A DNA stretch of 60,272 nt from Parcubacteria group bacterium GW2011_GWA2_36_10 (GCA_000991205.1 LBRC01000004.1:1-60272), one strand, 5' to 3'; numbered from the stretch's first letter, positions 39,826-49,068 are shown. Program-made: numbers and translations. Notes: generated by a model not told the origin, from the sequence alone.

Positions 39826-42765
39826 ATGCCTAATTTTAAAGATCAAGAACAAGAAATATTAGATTTTTGGGATAAAGATCAGACTTTTCAAAAATCAGTA
39901 GAAAAACAGGCGCCACTTGGTGACTATCTTTTTTATGATGGTCCGCCCTTTGCCACTGGTACACCGCACTATGGTCATTTAGTCGCCAATGTTATGAAAG
40001 ACGTGGTACCACGTTTTTGGACCATGCATGGCTATCGGGTAGAAAGAATTTGGGGCTGGGATTGTCATGGTTTGCCAGTCGAAAACATTGTCGAAAAAGA
40101 ATTAGGCTCACAAAGTAAAAAAGTAATTGAAGCCATGGGTGTAGCCAAGTTCAACGAGCTTTGTCGCTCCAAAGTTTTGAGCTATGTCGCTGACTGGGAG
40201 CGAGTCGTTAGACGTTTGGGTCGCTGGGTGGACATGAAAAATTCTTACCGCACCATGGACATCGGCTTTATGGAGTCTGTCTGGTGGGTGTTTAAATCTT
40301 TATGGGATAAAGATTTGATTTACCAAGACTATCGCTCGATGCACATCTGTCCTAGATGTGAAACTACTTTATCACAATCAGAAGTAGCGGAAGGCTACAA
40401 AGATATCAAAGACTTATCAGTCACCGCTGAGTTTGAATTAGTCGATGAACCGGGCACTTTTGTTTTGGCTTGGACTACCACGCCTTGGACTTTGTTGGCC
40501 AATGTCGCTTTGGCTGTCGGTGCAGATATTAGCTATGTAAAAATTGAAAAAAAAGATGAAGGTACAGGGGACTTAATAAGATTTATTTTAGCCAAAGAAA
40601 AAGCTGAACAAATATTTGCTGGCCAAGAATTTAAAGTTATTGAAGAGTTTAAGGGCCAAGCTTTAGTCGGCAAAAAATATAAAGCTTTGTTTGACTATTA
40701 TGCTAAAGATGAGAATTTAGCAAATCATGCCAATGGTTGGCAAATAGTGACAGCTGATTTTGTCACCACTGAAGATGGTACTGGTGTCGTCCATATCGCT
40801 CCGGCTTTTGGTGAGGATGATATGAATCTTGGTCGGGAGAAAGACCTGCCTTTTGTGCAACACATTGGCATGGATGGTGTTATCAAAGAGCAAGTAGTAG
40901 ATTTCGCTGGTTTGCATGTCAAACCAAAAGATGATGTGCAAGCCACTGATGTCGCCATTATTAAATATTTGGCTAATAAAAATTTATTATTTGCTAAAGA
41001 AAAATATGAACACAGCTATCCACATTGCTGGCGTTGTGACACACCCTTGATTAACTACGCTACCTCATCGTGGTTTGTTAGTGTGACTAAAATAAAAACT
41101 GATGCCTTGGCACAAGCCGAGAAAATCAACTGGACGCCGGAGCATATCAAAGCTGGTCGTTTTGGTCAGTGGCTGACTGGCGCTCGTGACTGGTCTATTT
41201 CTCGTCAAAGGTTTTGGGCTTCAGTCATGCCGATCTGGGTCTGTAGTGAGTGTGATGATAAAATAGTTTTTGGTTGCACGGCTGACTTAGAAAAAGCCAG
41301 CGGTCAAAAGGTGACGGATTTACACAAACATATTGTCGATGAAGTGACTTTCAAATGTGCGAAATGTTCAGGCACGATGAAGCGCGTGCCAGATGTTTTG
41401 GATACTTGGTTTGATTCGGGCTCGATGCCTTATGCGCAGATGCACTATCCTTATGAAAATAAAGAGAAGTTTGACCATTCTTTTCCGGCGAAATTTATCG
41501 CCGAAGGTGTCGATCAGACTAGAACTTGGTTTTATTATCTGCATATTTTGGGCACAGCTTTAAAAAATTCTCCCGCTTTTGAAAATGTCATCGTCAACGG
41601 TATAGTTTTGGCTGAAGATGGTAAAAAGATGTCAAAAAAGCTTCAGAATTATCCTGATCCAGAGCTAGTGATAGAGAAGTATGGTGCTGATGCTTTGCGT
41701 TTATATTTATTATCTTCTCCTGTCATGCTAGCGGAAAATTTATCTTTTGCCGAGAAAGATTTACAAGTAGTGTACCGTAGATTTACAGCTTTGCTACAAA
41801 ACGTCTTGTCTTTTTATCAGATGTTCAAAGCAGAGGAGAAGCAAGTAGCTTTTAATCCCCTATCTTTACATAATATTTTAGACAAGTGGATAGTAGCCAA
41901 ACTGGCAAATTTAAATACTGAAGTGGAGCTGGCGATGAAAGAGTATAATCTAGTCAAAGCTACGCGTCCCCTATTTGATTTTGTGGATGAACTTTCTACT
42001 TGGTACTTGAGACGTAGTCGAGAAAGATTCAAAGGCGATGACGAAGCAGACAAACAAGAAGCTTTGGGAACGCTTGCTTTTGTCTTACAAAATTTTGCTA
42101 AAATCATCGCCCCGTTTACGCCGATGACTGCCGAAATCCTTTGGCAAGAATTCCGCCCACAGGGCGGTCACCCTGTGGGTGAGCACACGTCTGTCCATCT
42201 AGAAGCTTGGCCAGAAAAACTAAACATTGCAGCGGCAGAAAATATCTTGCAAGCCATGACAGCCACGCGTGATATCGTCGAAACTGTCCATGCTTTGCGT
42301 GCGGCTGCTAACCTAAAAGTCAGACAACCATTAGCTACTTTAGAAATCACAGCCAAGCTAAGCCAAGAGTATTTAGACTTATTGGCTGACGAGCTCAATG
42401 TCGAGCAAATAGTGATAGCCAATGAAGTGACGGTAGATAATGGCTGGCTCCAGCAAGAAGTAAATAATCTCAAAATTTCTTTGGATACTAATTTAACTGA
42501 TGATTTAAAGAAGAGTGGTTTCAAAAGAGAGTTTATTCGTACTATGAATAGTCTGCGTAAAGAAAAAAATTTAAGACATTCGGATAAACCAGTAGAAATA
42601 TTTTTTACTAAATCAGATTATTATAAAAAATTAATAGAAGAAAATTCTAGTGAGATTATAGCCGCTACTTCAGCGAGTGGTTTAGAATTTGTTGATAATC
42701 CAGATCCAAATAAATCAAAATCATTTCCGATTGATGGTGAGCAAATTATCTTAGGTTTAAAATAA
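39826..42765 (+). CDS. ileS: Isoleucyl-tRNA synthetase
   Basis: A 979-residue class I synthetase that charges tRNA-Ile with isoleucine and edits valine. Landmarks are complete: GTPHYGHL (HIGH motif), the CP1 editing domain (TTTPWTLLANVALA, GTGVVHIAPAFGEDD), zinc-binding CPRC...CDDK and CAKC, and KKMSKKLQNYPDPE (KMSKS motif), then the anticodon-binding domain. A double palindrome (42153-42182) in the C-terminal domain is translated in frame as RPQGGHPVGEH. The stop overlaps the recO start by one base. The start ATG at 39826 has no SD. Confidence 0.97.
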   Translation: MPNFKDQEQEILDFWDKDQTFQKSVEKQAPLGDYLFYDGPPFATGTPHYGHLVANVMKDVVPRFWTMHGYRVERIWGWDCHGLPVENIVEKELGSQSKKVIEAMGVAKFNELCRSKVLSYVADWERVVRRLGRWVDMKNSYRTMDIGFMESVWWVFKSLWDKDLIYQDYRSMHICPRCETTLSQSEVAEGYKDIKDLSVTAEFELVDEPGTFVLAWTTTPWTLLANVALAVGADISYVKIEKKDEGTGDLIRFILAKEKAEQIFAGQEFKVIEEFKGQALVGKKYKALFDYYAKDENLANHANGWQIVTADFVTTEDGTGVVHIAPAFGEDDMNLGREKDLPFVQHIGMDGVIKEQVVDFAGLHVKPKDDVQATDVAIIKYLANKNLLFAKEKYEHSYPHCWRCDTPLINYATSSWFVSVTKIKTDALAQAEKINWTPEHIKAGRFGQWLTGARDWSISRQRFWASVMPIWVCSECDDKIVFGCTADLEKASGQKVTDLHKHIVDEVTFKCAKCSGTMKRVPDVLDTWFDSGSMPYAQMHYPYENKEKFDHSFPAKFIAEGVDQTRTWFYYLHILGTALKNSPAFENVIVNGIVLAEDGKKMSKKLQNYPDPELVIEKYGADALRLYLLSSPVMLAENLSFAEKDLQVVYRRFTALLQNVLSFYQMFKAEEKQVAFNPLSLHNILDKWIVAKLANLNTEVELAMKEYNLVKATRPLFDFVDELSTWYLRRSRERFKGDDEADKQEALGTLAFVLQNFAKIIAPFTPMTAEILWQEFRPQGGHPVGEHTSVHLEAWPEKLNIAAAENILQAMTATRDIVETVHALRAAANLKVRQPLATLEITAKLSQEYLDLLADELNVEQIVIANEVTVDNGWLQQEVNNLKISLDTNLTDDLKKSGFKREFIRTMNSLRKEKNLRHSDKPVEIFFTKSDYYKKLIEENSSEIIAATSASGLEFVDNPDPNKSKSFPIDGEQIILGLK
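42153..42182. repeat. In-frame double palindrome in ileS
   Basis: CCGCCC-ACA-GGGCGG (42153-42167) is joined to TCACCC-TGT-GGGTGA (42168-42182), each with a 6-bp stem, and the whole also pairs CCCACAGGG with CCCTGTGGG. The frame is preserved. Confidence 0.8.
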
Positions 42766-43400
42766 TGACTTTTAAAAGCGAAGCCTTTGTTTTAAAAACT
42801 AAAGCCTTCAAAGACGCTGACCGGTTTTACTATTTATTTACTCCGCACGAAGGCATGGTGACGGCAGTCTTGAAGTCCGCGGCTAAATCAGGCTCGAAGC
42901 TGGCTGGACATTTGCCAGTCTTTGCCAAAGTGCGAGTGATGATCGGTCGGGGTAAAATAGATCACTTAGCTGGCGTAGAGCTAGTCGAAGATTTTCCTAA
43001 TTTAAGAAATGACTTGAAAAATCTAGCGCTTGCCTCTTCGATTGCCGAGATTTTTTTAAACGACTTTAGCTTTGGACAAAAACAAGCCGAGTTCAAGCTA
43101 TTAAATGAGGTTTTATTTTTATTAAATAACGGGACTTTAGAGTCAAGCGCTAAATTACTTTTAGTGCGCGCTTTTTTGTGGAAATTCTTAGCTTTATCGG
43201 GCTTTAGTTTACCCACTTTTTCAATTAGCAAAACTTTGCTACAATTGATAAGAGAGATCTTAAAACAGCCCTTGGTGGAAGTTTTAAATTTTTCTTTATC
43301 TAAAGAATTAAATAAAGAATGGCTTCAAGCTTCACAGGTGTATTACCAAGAAGTTTATGATAGGCCTTCACAAGCATTAAAATTATTTGTTTATGGTTAA
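42765..43400 (+). CDS. recO: DNA repair protein RecO
   Basis: A 211-residue RecO, which works with RecF and RecR to load RecA on gapped DNA. The N-terminal OB domain (MTFKSEAFVLKTKAFKDADRFYYLFTPHEGMVTAVLKSAAKSGSK reduced here) and the helical C-terminal part with LFLLNNG...LLLVRAFLWKFLALSGF are typical. Zinc ligands are absent, as in many RecO proteins. It overlaps ileS by one base and the next gene by 8 bases, so the three genes form an operon. Confidence 0.85.
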   Translation: MTFKSEAFVLKTKAFKDADRFYYLFTPHEGMVTAVLKSAAKSGSKLAGHLPVFAKVRVMIGRGKIDHLAGVELVEDFPNLRNDLKNLALASSIAEIFLNDFSFGQKQAEFKLLNEVLFLLNNGTLESSAKLLLVRAFLWKFLALSGFSLPTFSISKTLLQLIREILKQPLVEVLNFSLSKELNKEWLQASQVYYQEVYDRPSQALKLFVYG

Positions 43401-45186
43401 AACACAAAAAAAAGATTTAGACTCTGCTCAAGTAGCACCACGCCGAAAAAGCTCTTATCAAGCCCCAGAACTAAAATCTGGACGTAAAAAAGAAGTACCG
43501 CATGAATATCGTAGTTTTAAAAAAGCTCCGAAAACTCATGGTTTTTTGATTTTCTTTTTGTTTTTATTGTTTGCCTCGGCGCTGGCAGGATTTTTTTATT
43601 GGAATAGTCGTTTTAGTCAAACAGAGACAAAGAGCTTGACTATGCAGGTGGCAGCTCCGGAAAAAATAGTTTCTGGTGATGAAGTCACTTATAAAATAGA
43701 GTATAAAAATTCAGATAAAGTGGCTTTGACACAAATGAAGCTAAGCGTTTATTGGCCAGCTGGTTTTTATTTTGACTCCAGTTCTGTGCCACCAACTAAT
43801 GACAATGCTAAAGAATGGCTATTGAGTGATTTGGGTTCTGGTCAAAGTGGTAGCTTAGAAATCAAAGGCCAACTAGTGGGCTCCAAAGATGAAAATCTAG
43901 AAGCTATTTTTACCCTTGATTATCAGCCAGCTAATTTTAGTTCAGACTTTTCTATCACCACTAAAACTAATACTCTGATCACCGAAAATAAATTAGAATT
44001 AAAAATTGAAGCTGTCGATAAGACTTTGATCAATACTGAACAAGAAATCAAAGTTATTTACAAAAATCTTTCCCCAGAAAAATTAGAAGATTTATCTTTG
44101 GATATTTTATTTCCTGATGACTGGAAAAATACTGAAATAGATCCGACTTGGGAGGGTGAATTTTTAGCGACCTCTTTAGAGCCAGCTGAAGAAAAAACTA
44201 TCACCATCACGGGAAATTTTGGTGCGGACACCAAGCCAGAGCAAATGCTAGTAGTAGAAATCGGTAAAAAACAAGACGATAAATTACGTCGTTTGGCCCG
44301 CGCTGAAAAGAAAATCGCTATTGTCAGCCCACAGTTTGAAACTAGTCTAAAAATCAATGGCAACAGTGGTGACGTGCAAGCTAATTGGGGCGATGAATTA
44401 AAATATCAATTAGAAGTCAAAAATACTAGCCCGAGCGAAATCAATGATGCGCAAGTTACGATGGACTTGAGTGGCGCGGTTTTAGACTGGGATTCGATGG
44501 AAACTAGCGCTCAAGTGAATGAGCAAACTTTGACTTGGAATAAAGAGCAAGATGAAAGTATCGCTACTTGGCCAAGTCAAGAAACTAAGACTTTCACTTG
44601 GAAGGTCAAAGTAAGTAAAGATCAAGTGACCGAAAGAACCATTGATCATGCTTTGACTATCAATATCGTGGGCTTGGACGCTTGGGAGCAAACAGCGACT
44701 TTATCTAAACTTTCCGTCGGCGATAATCTAACTTTTAATAATGGTGTCTATTGGGATCTAGGTGGTCGTCGTGTCGGCACTGGACTTTTACCACCACAGG
44801 TCGGTGAAGAAACTAGCTATTTAGCGGTTTGGTCTATCCCTAAAGCAGCTATTGGTTTTAATAAAGTAAAAATCAGCACGACTTTGTCAGAGCAAGTTTT
44901 CTTTGGTGGTGAAACTGATGTTTCCGTCGGTGATTTGAGCTTTGATGAAGAAACACAAGTTTTGACTTGGACTATTAGTAGCTTTGATAGTGGTGATATC
45001 CCAGCGACCGCTTCTTTTGTCCTGACATTAAAGCCAGAAGCAGCTGACAAGGGCGAGACGATGACAGTCTTAGATACAGTAGTAGCGACTGCTAAAGGCA
45101 AAGAAGAAGCTGTTGTTAATACCAAAGTGATCACGACCGCTGATGTCGTCACTAATACAACTGGCGATATCGGTACAGTGAAGTAA
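43393..45186 (+). CDS. Membrane-anchored beta-sandwich repeat protein
   Basis: A 598-residue protein with a basic N-terminal tail (residues 1-48), one membrane helix (about 52-73) and an extracellular part made of four or five repeated beta-sandwich units of about 110 residues. The units start with patterns such as VSGDEVTYKIEYKNSDKV, NTEQEIKVIYKNLSPE, WGDELKYQLEVKNTSPSEIND and resemble the CARDB/DUF11 domains found in surface proteins. I choose ATG 43393 over the TTG at 43387. It overlaps recO by 8 bases. A role in adhesion or envelope structure is inferred. Confidence 0.75.
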   Translation: MVKTQKKDLDSAQVAPRRKSSYQAPELKSGRKKEVPHEYRSFKKAPKTHGFLIFFLFLLFASALAGFFYWNSRFSQTETKSLTMQVAAPEKIVSGDEVTYKIEYKNSDKVALTQMKLSVYWPAGFYFDSSSVPPTNDNAKEWLLSDLGSGQSGSLEIKGQLVGSKDENLEAIFTLDYQPANFSSDFSITTKTNTLITENKLELKIEAVDKTLINTEQEIKVIYKNLSPEKLEDLSLDILFPDDWKNTEIDPTWEGEFLATSLEPAEEKTITITGNFGADTKPEQMLVVEIGKKQDDKLRRLARAEKKIAIVSPQFETSLKINGNSGDVQANWGDELKYQLEVKNTSPSEINDAQVTMDLSGAVLDWDSMETSAQVNEQTLTWNKEQDESIATWPSQETKTFTWKVKVSKDQVTERTIDHALTINIVGLDAWEQTATLSKLSVGDNLTFNNGVYWDLGGRRVGTGLLPPQVGEETSYLAVWSIPKAAIGFNKVKISTTLSEQVFFGGETDVSVGDLSFDEETQVLTWTISSFDSGDIPATASFVLTLKPEAADKGETMTVLDTVVATAKGKEEAVVNTKVITTADVVTNTTGDIGTVK

Positions 45187-45188
45187 AA

Positions 45189-45272
45189 AGTACCCCCTCT
45201 GTCGCTTTCCCGGCATCCGCCGGGAAACGCGCCTTCTCCCCCTAATTTAGGGGGAGACCGAGAGGGGGTACT
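45189..45272. repeat. 84-base cruciform with two nested hairpins
   Basis: Outer arms AGTACCCCCTCT (45189-45200) and AGAGGGGGTACT (45261-45272) enclose TTTCCCGGC/GCCGGGAAA (45206-45227) and TCTCCCCCT/AGGGGGAGA (45235-45257). It would fold as a three-way junction and fills the space between two genes. Confidence 0.85.
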
Positions 45273-45290
45273 GAAATAAATAATATTTTT

Positions 45291-46400
45291 GTGTTCAAAT
45301 TATTAAAACAATCTAAAAAATCTCTGGCTAGATTAGCCATACTAGACACCGCTCATGGCAAGGTGTCTAGTCCTTTTTTTATGCCGATAGCGACTAAAGC
45401 AGCTATCAAGAGTCTGACTGTGGAAGACGTGAAAAGCATGGGAGCAGAGATCATCTTATCAAATACTTATCATAACTATCTCAAACCAGGTCTAAAAATC
45501 TTACAAAAGTTTGGTGGTTTGCATGATTTTATGCAAAGTGATTTACCGATTTTGACAGATAGTGGTGGCTACCAAGTTTTTAGTTTAGCAAACTTGAGAA
45601 AAATAAAAGGTGACAATATCGAATTCCAATCTCACCTAGATGGCTCCAAACATATCTTAAATCCTAAAAAAGTCATCGATATCCAAGTGGCTTTAAATTC
45701 AGATATCATGATGGTCTTAGATGAATGCATCGGTTTGCCCGCCAAGCGTGAGGATGCAGTCAAGGCTTTAGAAAGAACTACCCGTTGGGCAGAACAAGCA
45801 TTTAGCTATAAAGAAAAATTAAATAAAAAATCCGCCAAGATAAAAAAACAATTATTATTCGGCATTGTCCAAGGGGCGGATTTTGAAGACTTAAGATTAA
45901 GATCAGCCGATGAGCTAACTAAACTTGCTTTCGATGGTTTTGCTATCGGTGGTCTAGCTGTCGGTGAAACCAATGAAGTGATGTATAAAGTCTTAAAATA
46001 CACGGCGCCAGTTTTGCCCGCCAATAAGCCTAGATATCTGATGGGAGTTGGCTATCCGGAAAATATCATAGAAGCTGTAAAGCTTGGTGTCGATATGTTT
46101 GACTGTGTGATCCCGACGCGAGAAGCTCGTCACGGCAAGCTATATTTACCACTTGGTAAAACTATTTTAAACAAAGGCAAACTCAAATATAAAACTATTC
46201 AAATCACTAATAGTCAGTTTTTTTCAGACATTAAGCCAATCAATCAAACAAATCTAAAAAATTATTCTCTTAGCTATTTACATCATTTATTCAAAACCCA
46301 AGAGCCGCTAGCCTTGAAGCTTGCCACTCTAAATAATCTGAAGTTTTATTTAGACTTGATGAAAGAAATACGACAGGCAATTAAAAAAGGAGAAATATAG
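45291..46400 (+). CDS. tgt: tRNA-guanine transglycosylase-like protein lacking zinc ligands
   Basis: A 369-residue TIM-barrel enzyme of the family that swaps guanine-34 for preQ1 in queuosine synthesis. Both catalytic aspartates are in place (TDSGGYQVFSL and DMFDCVIPTREARHGK) along with LDGSKHILNP and the GGLAVGE loop. The structural zinc site is gone: the family has a CxCxxC...H module before NYSRAYL and in TxHN; here those positions read INQTNLKNYSLSYL and TLNN, so all three cysteines and the histidine are replaced. The GTG start at 45291 lies just after the cruciform. Length is normal. Confidence 0.88.
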   Translation: MFKLLKQSKKSLARLAILDTAHGKVSSPFFMPIATKAAIKSLTVEDVKSMGAEIILSNTYHNYLKPGLKILQKFGGLHDFMQSDLPILTDSGGYQVFSLANLRKIKGDNIEFQSHLDGSKHILNPKKVIDIQVALNSDIMMVLDECIGLPAKREDAVKALERTTRWAEQAFSYKEKLNKKSAKIKKQLLFGIVQGADFEDLRLRSADELTKLAFDGFAIGGLAVGETNEVMYKVLKYTAPVLPANKPRYLMGVGYPENIIEAVKLGVDMFDCVIPTREARHGKLYLPLGKTILNKGKLKYKTIQITNSQFFSDIKPINQTNLKNYSLSYLHHLFKTQEPLALKLATLNNLKFYLDLMKEIRQAIKKGEI

Positions 46401-46407
46401 GTAAAAC

Positions 46408-46476
46408 CGTGAAAATATAGGTTTTTAAGTGATTTTTCACGATTATGTTGACAAAACAGTGAAAAAGGTATATAAT
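46408..46476 (+). promoter_or_regulatory. Fic gene promoter with repeated GTGAAAA operator-like boxes
   Basis: TTGACA (46448-46453), a 17-bp spacer and TATAAT (46471-46476), with ATG 46484 only 7 bases later, so the mRNA is likely leaderless. CGTGAAAA (46408-46415), its inverse TTTTCACG (46434-46441) and GTGAAAAA (46459-46466, in the promoter spacer) form a candidate repressor site. Confidence 0.75.
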
Positions 46477-46483
46477 AGCTTAT

Positions 46484-47365
46484 ATGGCTAAAATACTTAG
46501 TGCTTTTAATAAGATAAACTCTCTGCGAGAGAGGTATTATCAGGCTTCCAATGGTCAGGACGCTCTTATTTTGTTGTTGGCTGAAGCGGAAGTTGCTGAA
46601 CAGGTATATAACTCAAATGCTATTGAAAACAGCACCTTGACTCTTGAAGAAACGGAAAAAATACTTTTGCAAATTGACTTAGATAGATTTATTACTGAAC
46701 GAGAAATTTTTGAAGCCAAGAATTTGGCGCGAGTCGTGTCTTATATAAATAAAAAAGCCAAAGAGAAAGAATTAAATTTAGATGTCATTTTATCGCTTCA
46801 TAAGATGTTACTGGCTAATATTCGTGACGATGTAGCTGGCAGATTTAGACGAATCAATGAATATGTTCGAGTCGGTAGTCATATTGCTCCTCAATCAGCT
46901 GAAGTAGTAGAGCGTTTGGAAAAAATGTTAGCTGATTACAATGCAGCTAGTCATGAAAATATTATCAAACGTATAGCGAAACTACACCTTGTTTTTGAAT
47001 ACACGCATCCCTTTATTGATGGCAATGGTCGCATTGGACGAGTGATTAATAATTATTTGTTAATCAGAGAGGGTTTTGTGCCAATCAATATTAAGTTTAT
47101 TGATAGACAAAAATATTATGCAGCCTTTAGAGAATTCGATATCAAAGGCTCAACGCTAGTGATGGAGGAAATAGTTGCCAAAGCCTTGACTAATAGTTAT
47201 CACAAAAGATTGGCTTATCTTGAGGGTAAAAAAATAATTACTTTACTTGATTATGCCAAAATTAATAAAATATCTCACTCGAATTTAATTAATAAAGCAC
47301 ACAGACAAACCATTGAAGCTTTTTTAGAAAAAAATATTTGGAAAATTGGTGTTGCTAATAAATAA
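46484..47365 (+). CDS. Fic family protein (probable AMPylator)
   Basis: A 293-residue Fic protein that would transfer AMP (or another phosphate group) to a target hydroxyl. The catalytic motif HPFIDGNGRIGR (residues 175-186) is perfect, with the active His175. The N-terminal inhibitory motif S-x-x-x-E-N is also present (SNAIEN, residues 44-49), marking a class II, self-inhibited Fic protein. A C-terminal helical segment may bind DNA or target. It has a strong leaderless promoter with repeated GTGAAAA boxes, and it begins the toxin-type island that ends near 49000. Confidence 0.92.
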   Translation: MAKILSAFNKINSLRERYYQASNGQDALILLLAEAEVAEQVYNSNAIENSTLTLEETEKILLQIDLDRFITEREIFEAKNLARVVSYINKKAKEKELNLDVILSLHKMLLANIRDDVAGRFRRINEYVRVGSHIAPQSAEVVERLEKMLADYNAASHENIIKRIAKLHLVFEYTHPFIDGNGRIGRVINNYLLIREGFVPINIKFIDRQKYYAAFREFDIKGSTLVMEEIVAKALTNSYHKRLAYLEGKKIITLLDYAKINKISHSNLINKAHRQTIEAFLEKNIWKIGVANK

Positions 47366-47377
47366 GAGAAGAAAAGT

Positions 47378-47707
47378 ATGAAAATAGACGTAACAAAAAA
47401 ACAATATTGGGATCTCATGCGTGGTATGTATATGGCAGATTGGGTGGCGAATGCAATTTGCGAGGCTGATATGAAGCGGGATGAGGATATAAAGGAAACT
47501 CGTAATTACATCTTTTCTTTTGCGAAAGAGATGGGACTTGAGAGGTATGTAGAATATGATAAGGAACTGGGAGAATATTTCGCAACTTTTGATATGGATG
47601 ACGAGTCAGTGACGCGTTCACTCATAGAGCGATTTGAAGAACATTCTGCTTGGGATGAGTTGAGTAGTTGGCTTGGTGATCGTGATTTTTTTATTAAAAA
47701 TAGATGA
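47378..47707 (+). CDS. Acidic small protein of unknown function
   Basis: A 109-residue acidic, mostly helical protein (MKIDVTKKQYWDLMRGMYMADWVANAICEAD at its start is not cited further here). A weak purine-rich SD (AAGAGAAGAAAAG) lies upstream. It follows the Fic gene by 12 bases, so they are cotranscribed. Its size, charge and place suggest a partner or antitoxin-like role, but the Fic protein already has its own inhibitory helix, so this is a guess. No known family is recognised. Confidence 0.55.
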   Translation: MKIDVTKKQYWDLMRGMYMADWVANAICEADMKRDEDIKETRNYIFSFAKEMGLERYVEYDKELGEYFATFDMDDESVTRSLIERFEEHSAWDELSSWLGDRDFFIKNR

Positions 47708-47798
47708 AAATAAAAAATAATGATATCAAATTATTATTTTTTGTCAATCCTACTTCCGTGGAGTTTTATAGAATATAAAAGTAATTGATTTGCGGATA

Positions 47799-47919
47799 AC
47801 CATTTTCACCGTTTGGGGAAAATGGTAAAATTTAACTGGATTTGATTTTTAAGCAAATTTTCTAATGTCTAGCATACTAACACAAGATGTTTGACTTTTT
47901 GACATCAAAGTTGTAATAT
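47799..47919 (+). promoter_or_regulatory. Operator and promoter of the HTH-Panacea gene
   Basis: An inverted repeat ACCATTTTC (47799-47807)/GAAAATGGT (47818-47826) lies upstream of TTGACT (47891-47896), a 17-bp spacer and TAATAT (47914-47919). GATGT/ACATC (47886-47906) overlaps the -35 box and is a candidate autoregulatory site. No gene is seen in 47708-47939. Confidence 0.55.
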
Positions 47920-47939
47920 TATAACATAAAGATAAATAT

Positions 47940-48623
47940 ATGGGTAATCAATATTTTAAACTTATCAAAGATCTAAGAATTAAAAAAGGTTTTAAGCAAG
48001 GAGATCTAGCAGAAAAATTAGGCATTGCTCGCACCTCTTATCTTTCTTTTGAGCAGGGTAAAACCGAGTTAAATTTTTCACAAATTGTAAAATTAGCAGA
48101 TTTGCTAGGAATTTCTTTAGAAGAAGTAGAAAGTGGCTCACAAGCAGATTATGAGAAGTACAAAGAAATGATTTTGGCTTATATCCGTAAAGGTTCTGAC
48201 ACTGACGGTAGTATTCTCAAAACTAAATTAGCCAAAATGTTATACTTAGCTGACTTTGCTTGGTTTTATGAAAATCTCCAAAGCATGAGTGGTATGCAGT
48301 ACCGTCGTATCAAGTATGGTCCTGTGCCAGACATGTATTTTCGAGCCATAGATGATTTAGAATCTAGCGGCAAGATTAATATCAGCCATAAAGGCGAGAT
48401 GCTTTTGATTTCTGAGAATCGTGGCTCACAAAAACAAAAGTTAGAAAAATTGTCTAAAGCAGAAATTACCTTGATAGATAAAATCGCTAAAAAATGGAAA
48501 GACAAAAAAACTGCCGAGATAGTTGATTTTACTCACAACCAGTTACCTTATAAAATTTGTGTACCAGATGAAATAATTCCTTATGAACTGATCACACAAG
48601 AAGATCCGGAGTATGTCTACTAA
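47940..48623 (+). CDS. HTH-Panacea (DUF4065) antitoxin
   Basis: A 227-residue protein with an N-terminal XRE/Cro helix-turn-helix (LIKDLRIKKGFKQGDLAEKLGIARTSYLSFEQGK reduced: HTH at about residues 18-37) and a C-terminal DUF4065/Panacea domain (KTKLAKMLYLADFAWFYEN...YGPVPDMYFRAIDDLESSGKI). Panacea domains are known as promiscuous antitoxins that neutralise unrelated toxins. The stop overlaps the next ORF by 11 bases, the usual antitoxin-toxin arrangement. The HTH probably represses its own promoter through the upstream repeats. Confidence 0.85.
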   Translation: MGNQYFKLIKDLRIKKGFKQGDLAEKLGIARTSYLSFEQGKTELNFSQIVKLADLLGISLEEVESGSQADYEKYKEMILAYIRKGSDTDGSILKTKLAKMLYLADFAWFYENLQSMSGMQYRRIKYGPVPDMYFRAIDDLESSGKINISHKGEMLLISENRGSQKQKLEKLSKAEITLIDKIAKKWKDKKTAEIVDFTHNQLPYKICVPDEIIPYELITQEDPEYVY

Positions 48624-49005
48624 ATATACAGTTTTAGTGGAAGCTTTTGCACAGCGCCATTTTATCAAAAAATTTGAAAAGAAATATAAGCAAGCTTGGA
48701 ATATTACCTGGAGGGCCATGTTGGAGCAATGGAAAAGAATGGATTTGCTACTTACTACTTCGGTGGCAGAAACAATTATTGATGTTGAAAATTTAAAAAT
48801 TATCAAAACTGAATTTCGTGTCGCTGGTACCAAACAATCACGTAAAGGCTCTGGTAATCGCTGTATTGTGGCTGTAGATAAAAAAACTTGTGTAGTAAAT
48901 GTACTTTTGGTTTATCACAAAGATGATTTGGGTCACGGCCATGAAACGGCTCAATGGCAAAAAATCATTAGAGATAATTATTCCCAATATCAGAATTTAT
49001 TTTAA
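48613..49005 (+). CDS. RelE/ParE-like toxin partner
   Basis: A 130-residue basic protein that overlaps the Panacea antitoxin gene by 11 bases. The layout is RelE-like: N-terminal AFAQRHFIKKFEKKYKQAW helices, a central hydrophobic strand, then EFRVAGTKQSRKGSGNRCIVAVDK and VVNVLLVYHKDD, the basic beta-strands that in RelE toxins carry the RNA-contacting residues. The toxin class is inferred from this pattern and from the position next to a Panacea protein; the target (mRNA on the ribosome or tRNA) is unknown. A hairpin TTAACTCGGGGTTTTTC follows. Confidence 0.72.
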   Translation: MSTKYTVLVEAFAQRHFIKKFEKKYKQAWNITWRAMLEQWKRMDLLLTTSVAETIIDVENLKIIKTEFRVAGTKQSRKGSGNRCIVAVDKKTCVVNVLLVYHKDDLGHGHETAQWQKIIRDNYSQYQNLF

Positions 49006-49068
49006 AAAAGAAAAATCCCATTAACTCGGGGTTTTTCTTTTTAGTCAAAAAATGTTAAAATATAGCTA

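Noticed and set aside
46484..47365. Fic protein as a Doc-type toxin with separate antitoxin
   Set aside because: The intramolecular SxxxEN inhibitory motif makes a separate antitoxin unnecessary, so I do not label the 109-residue neighbour an antitoxin.
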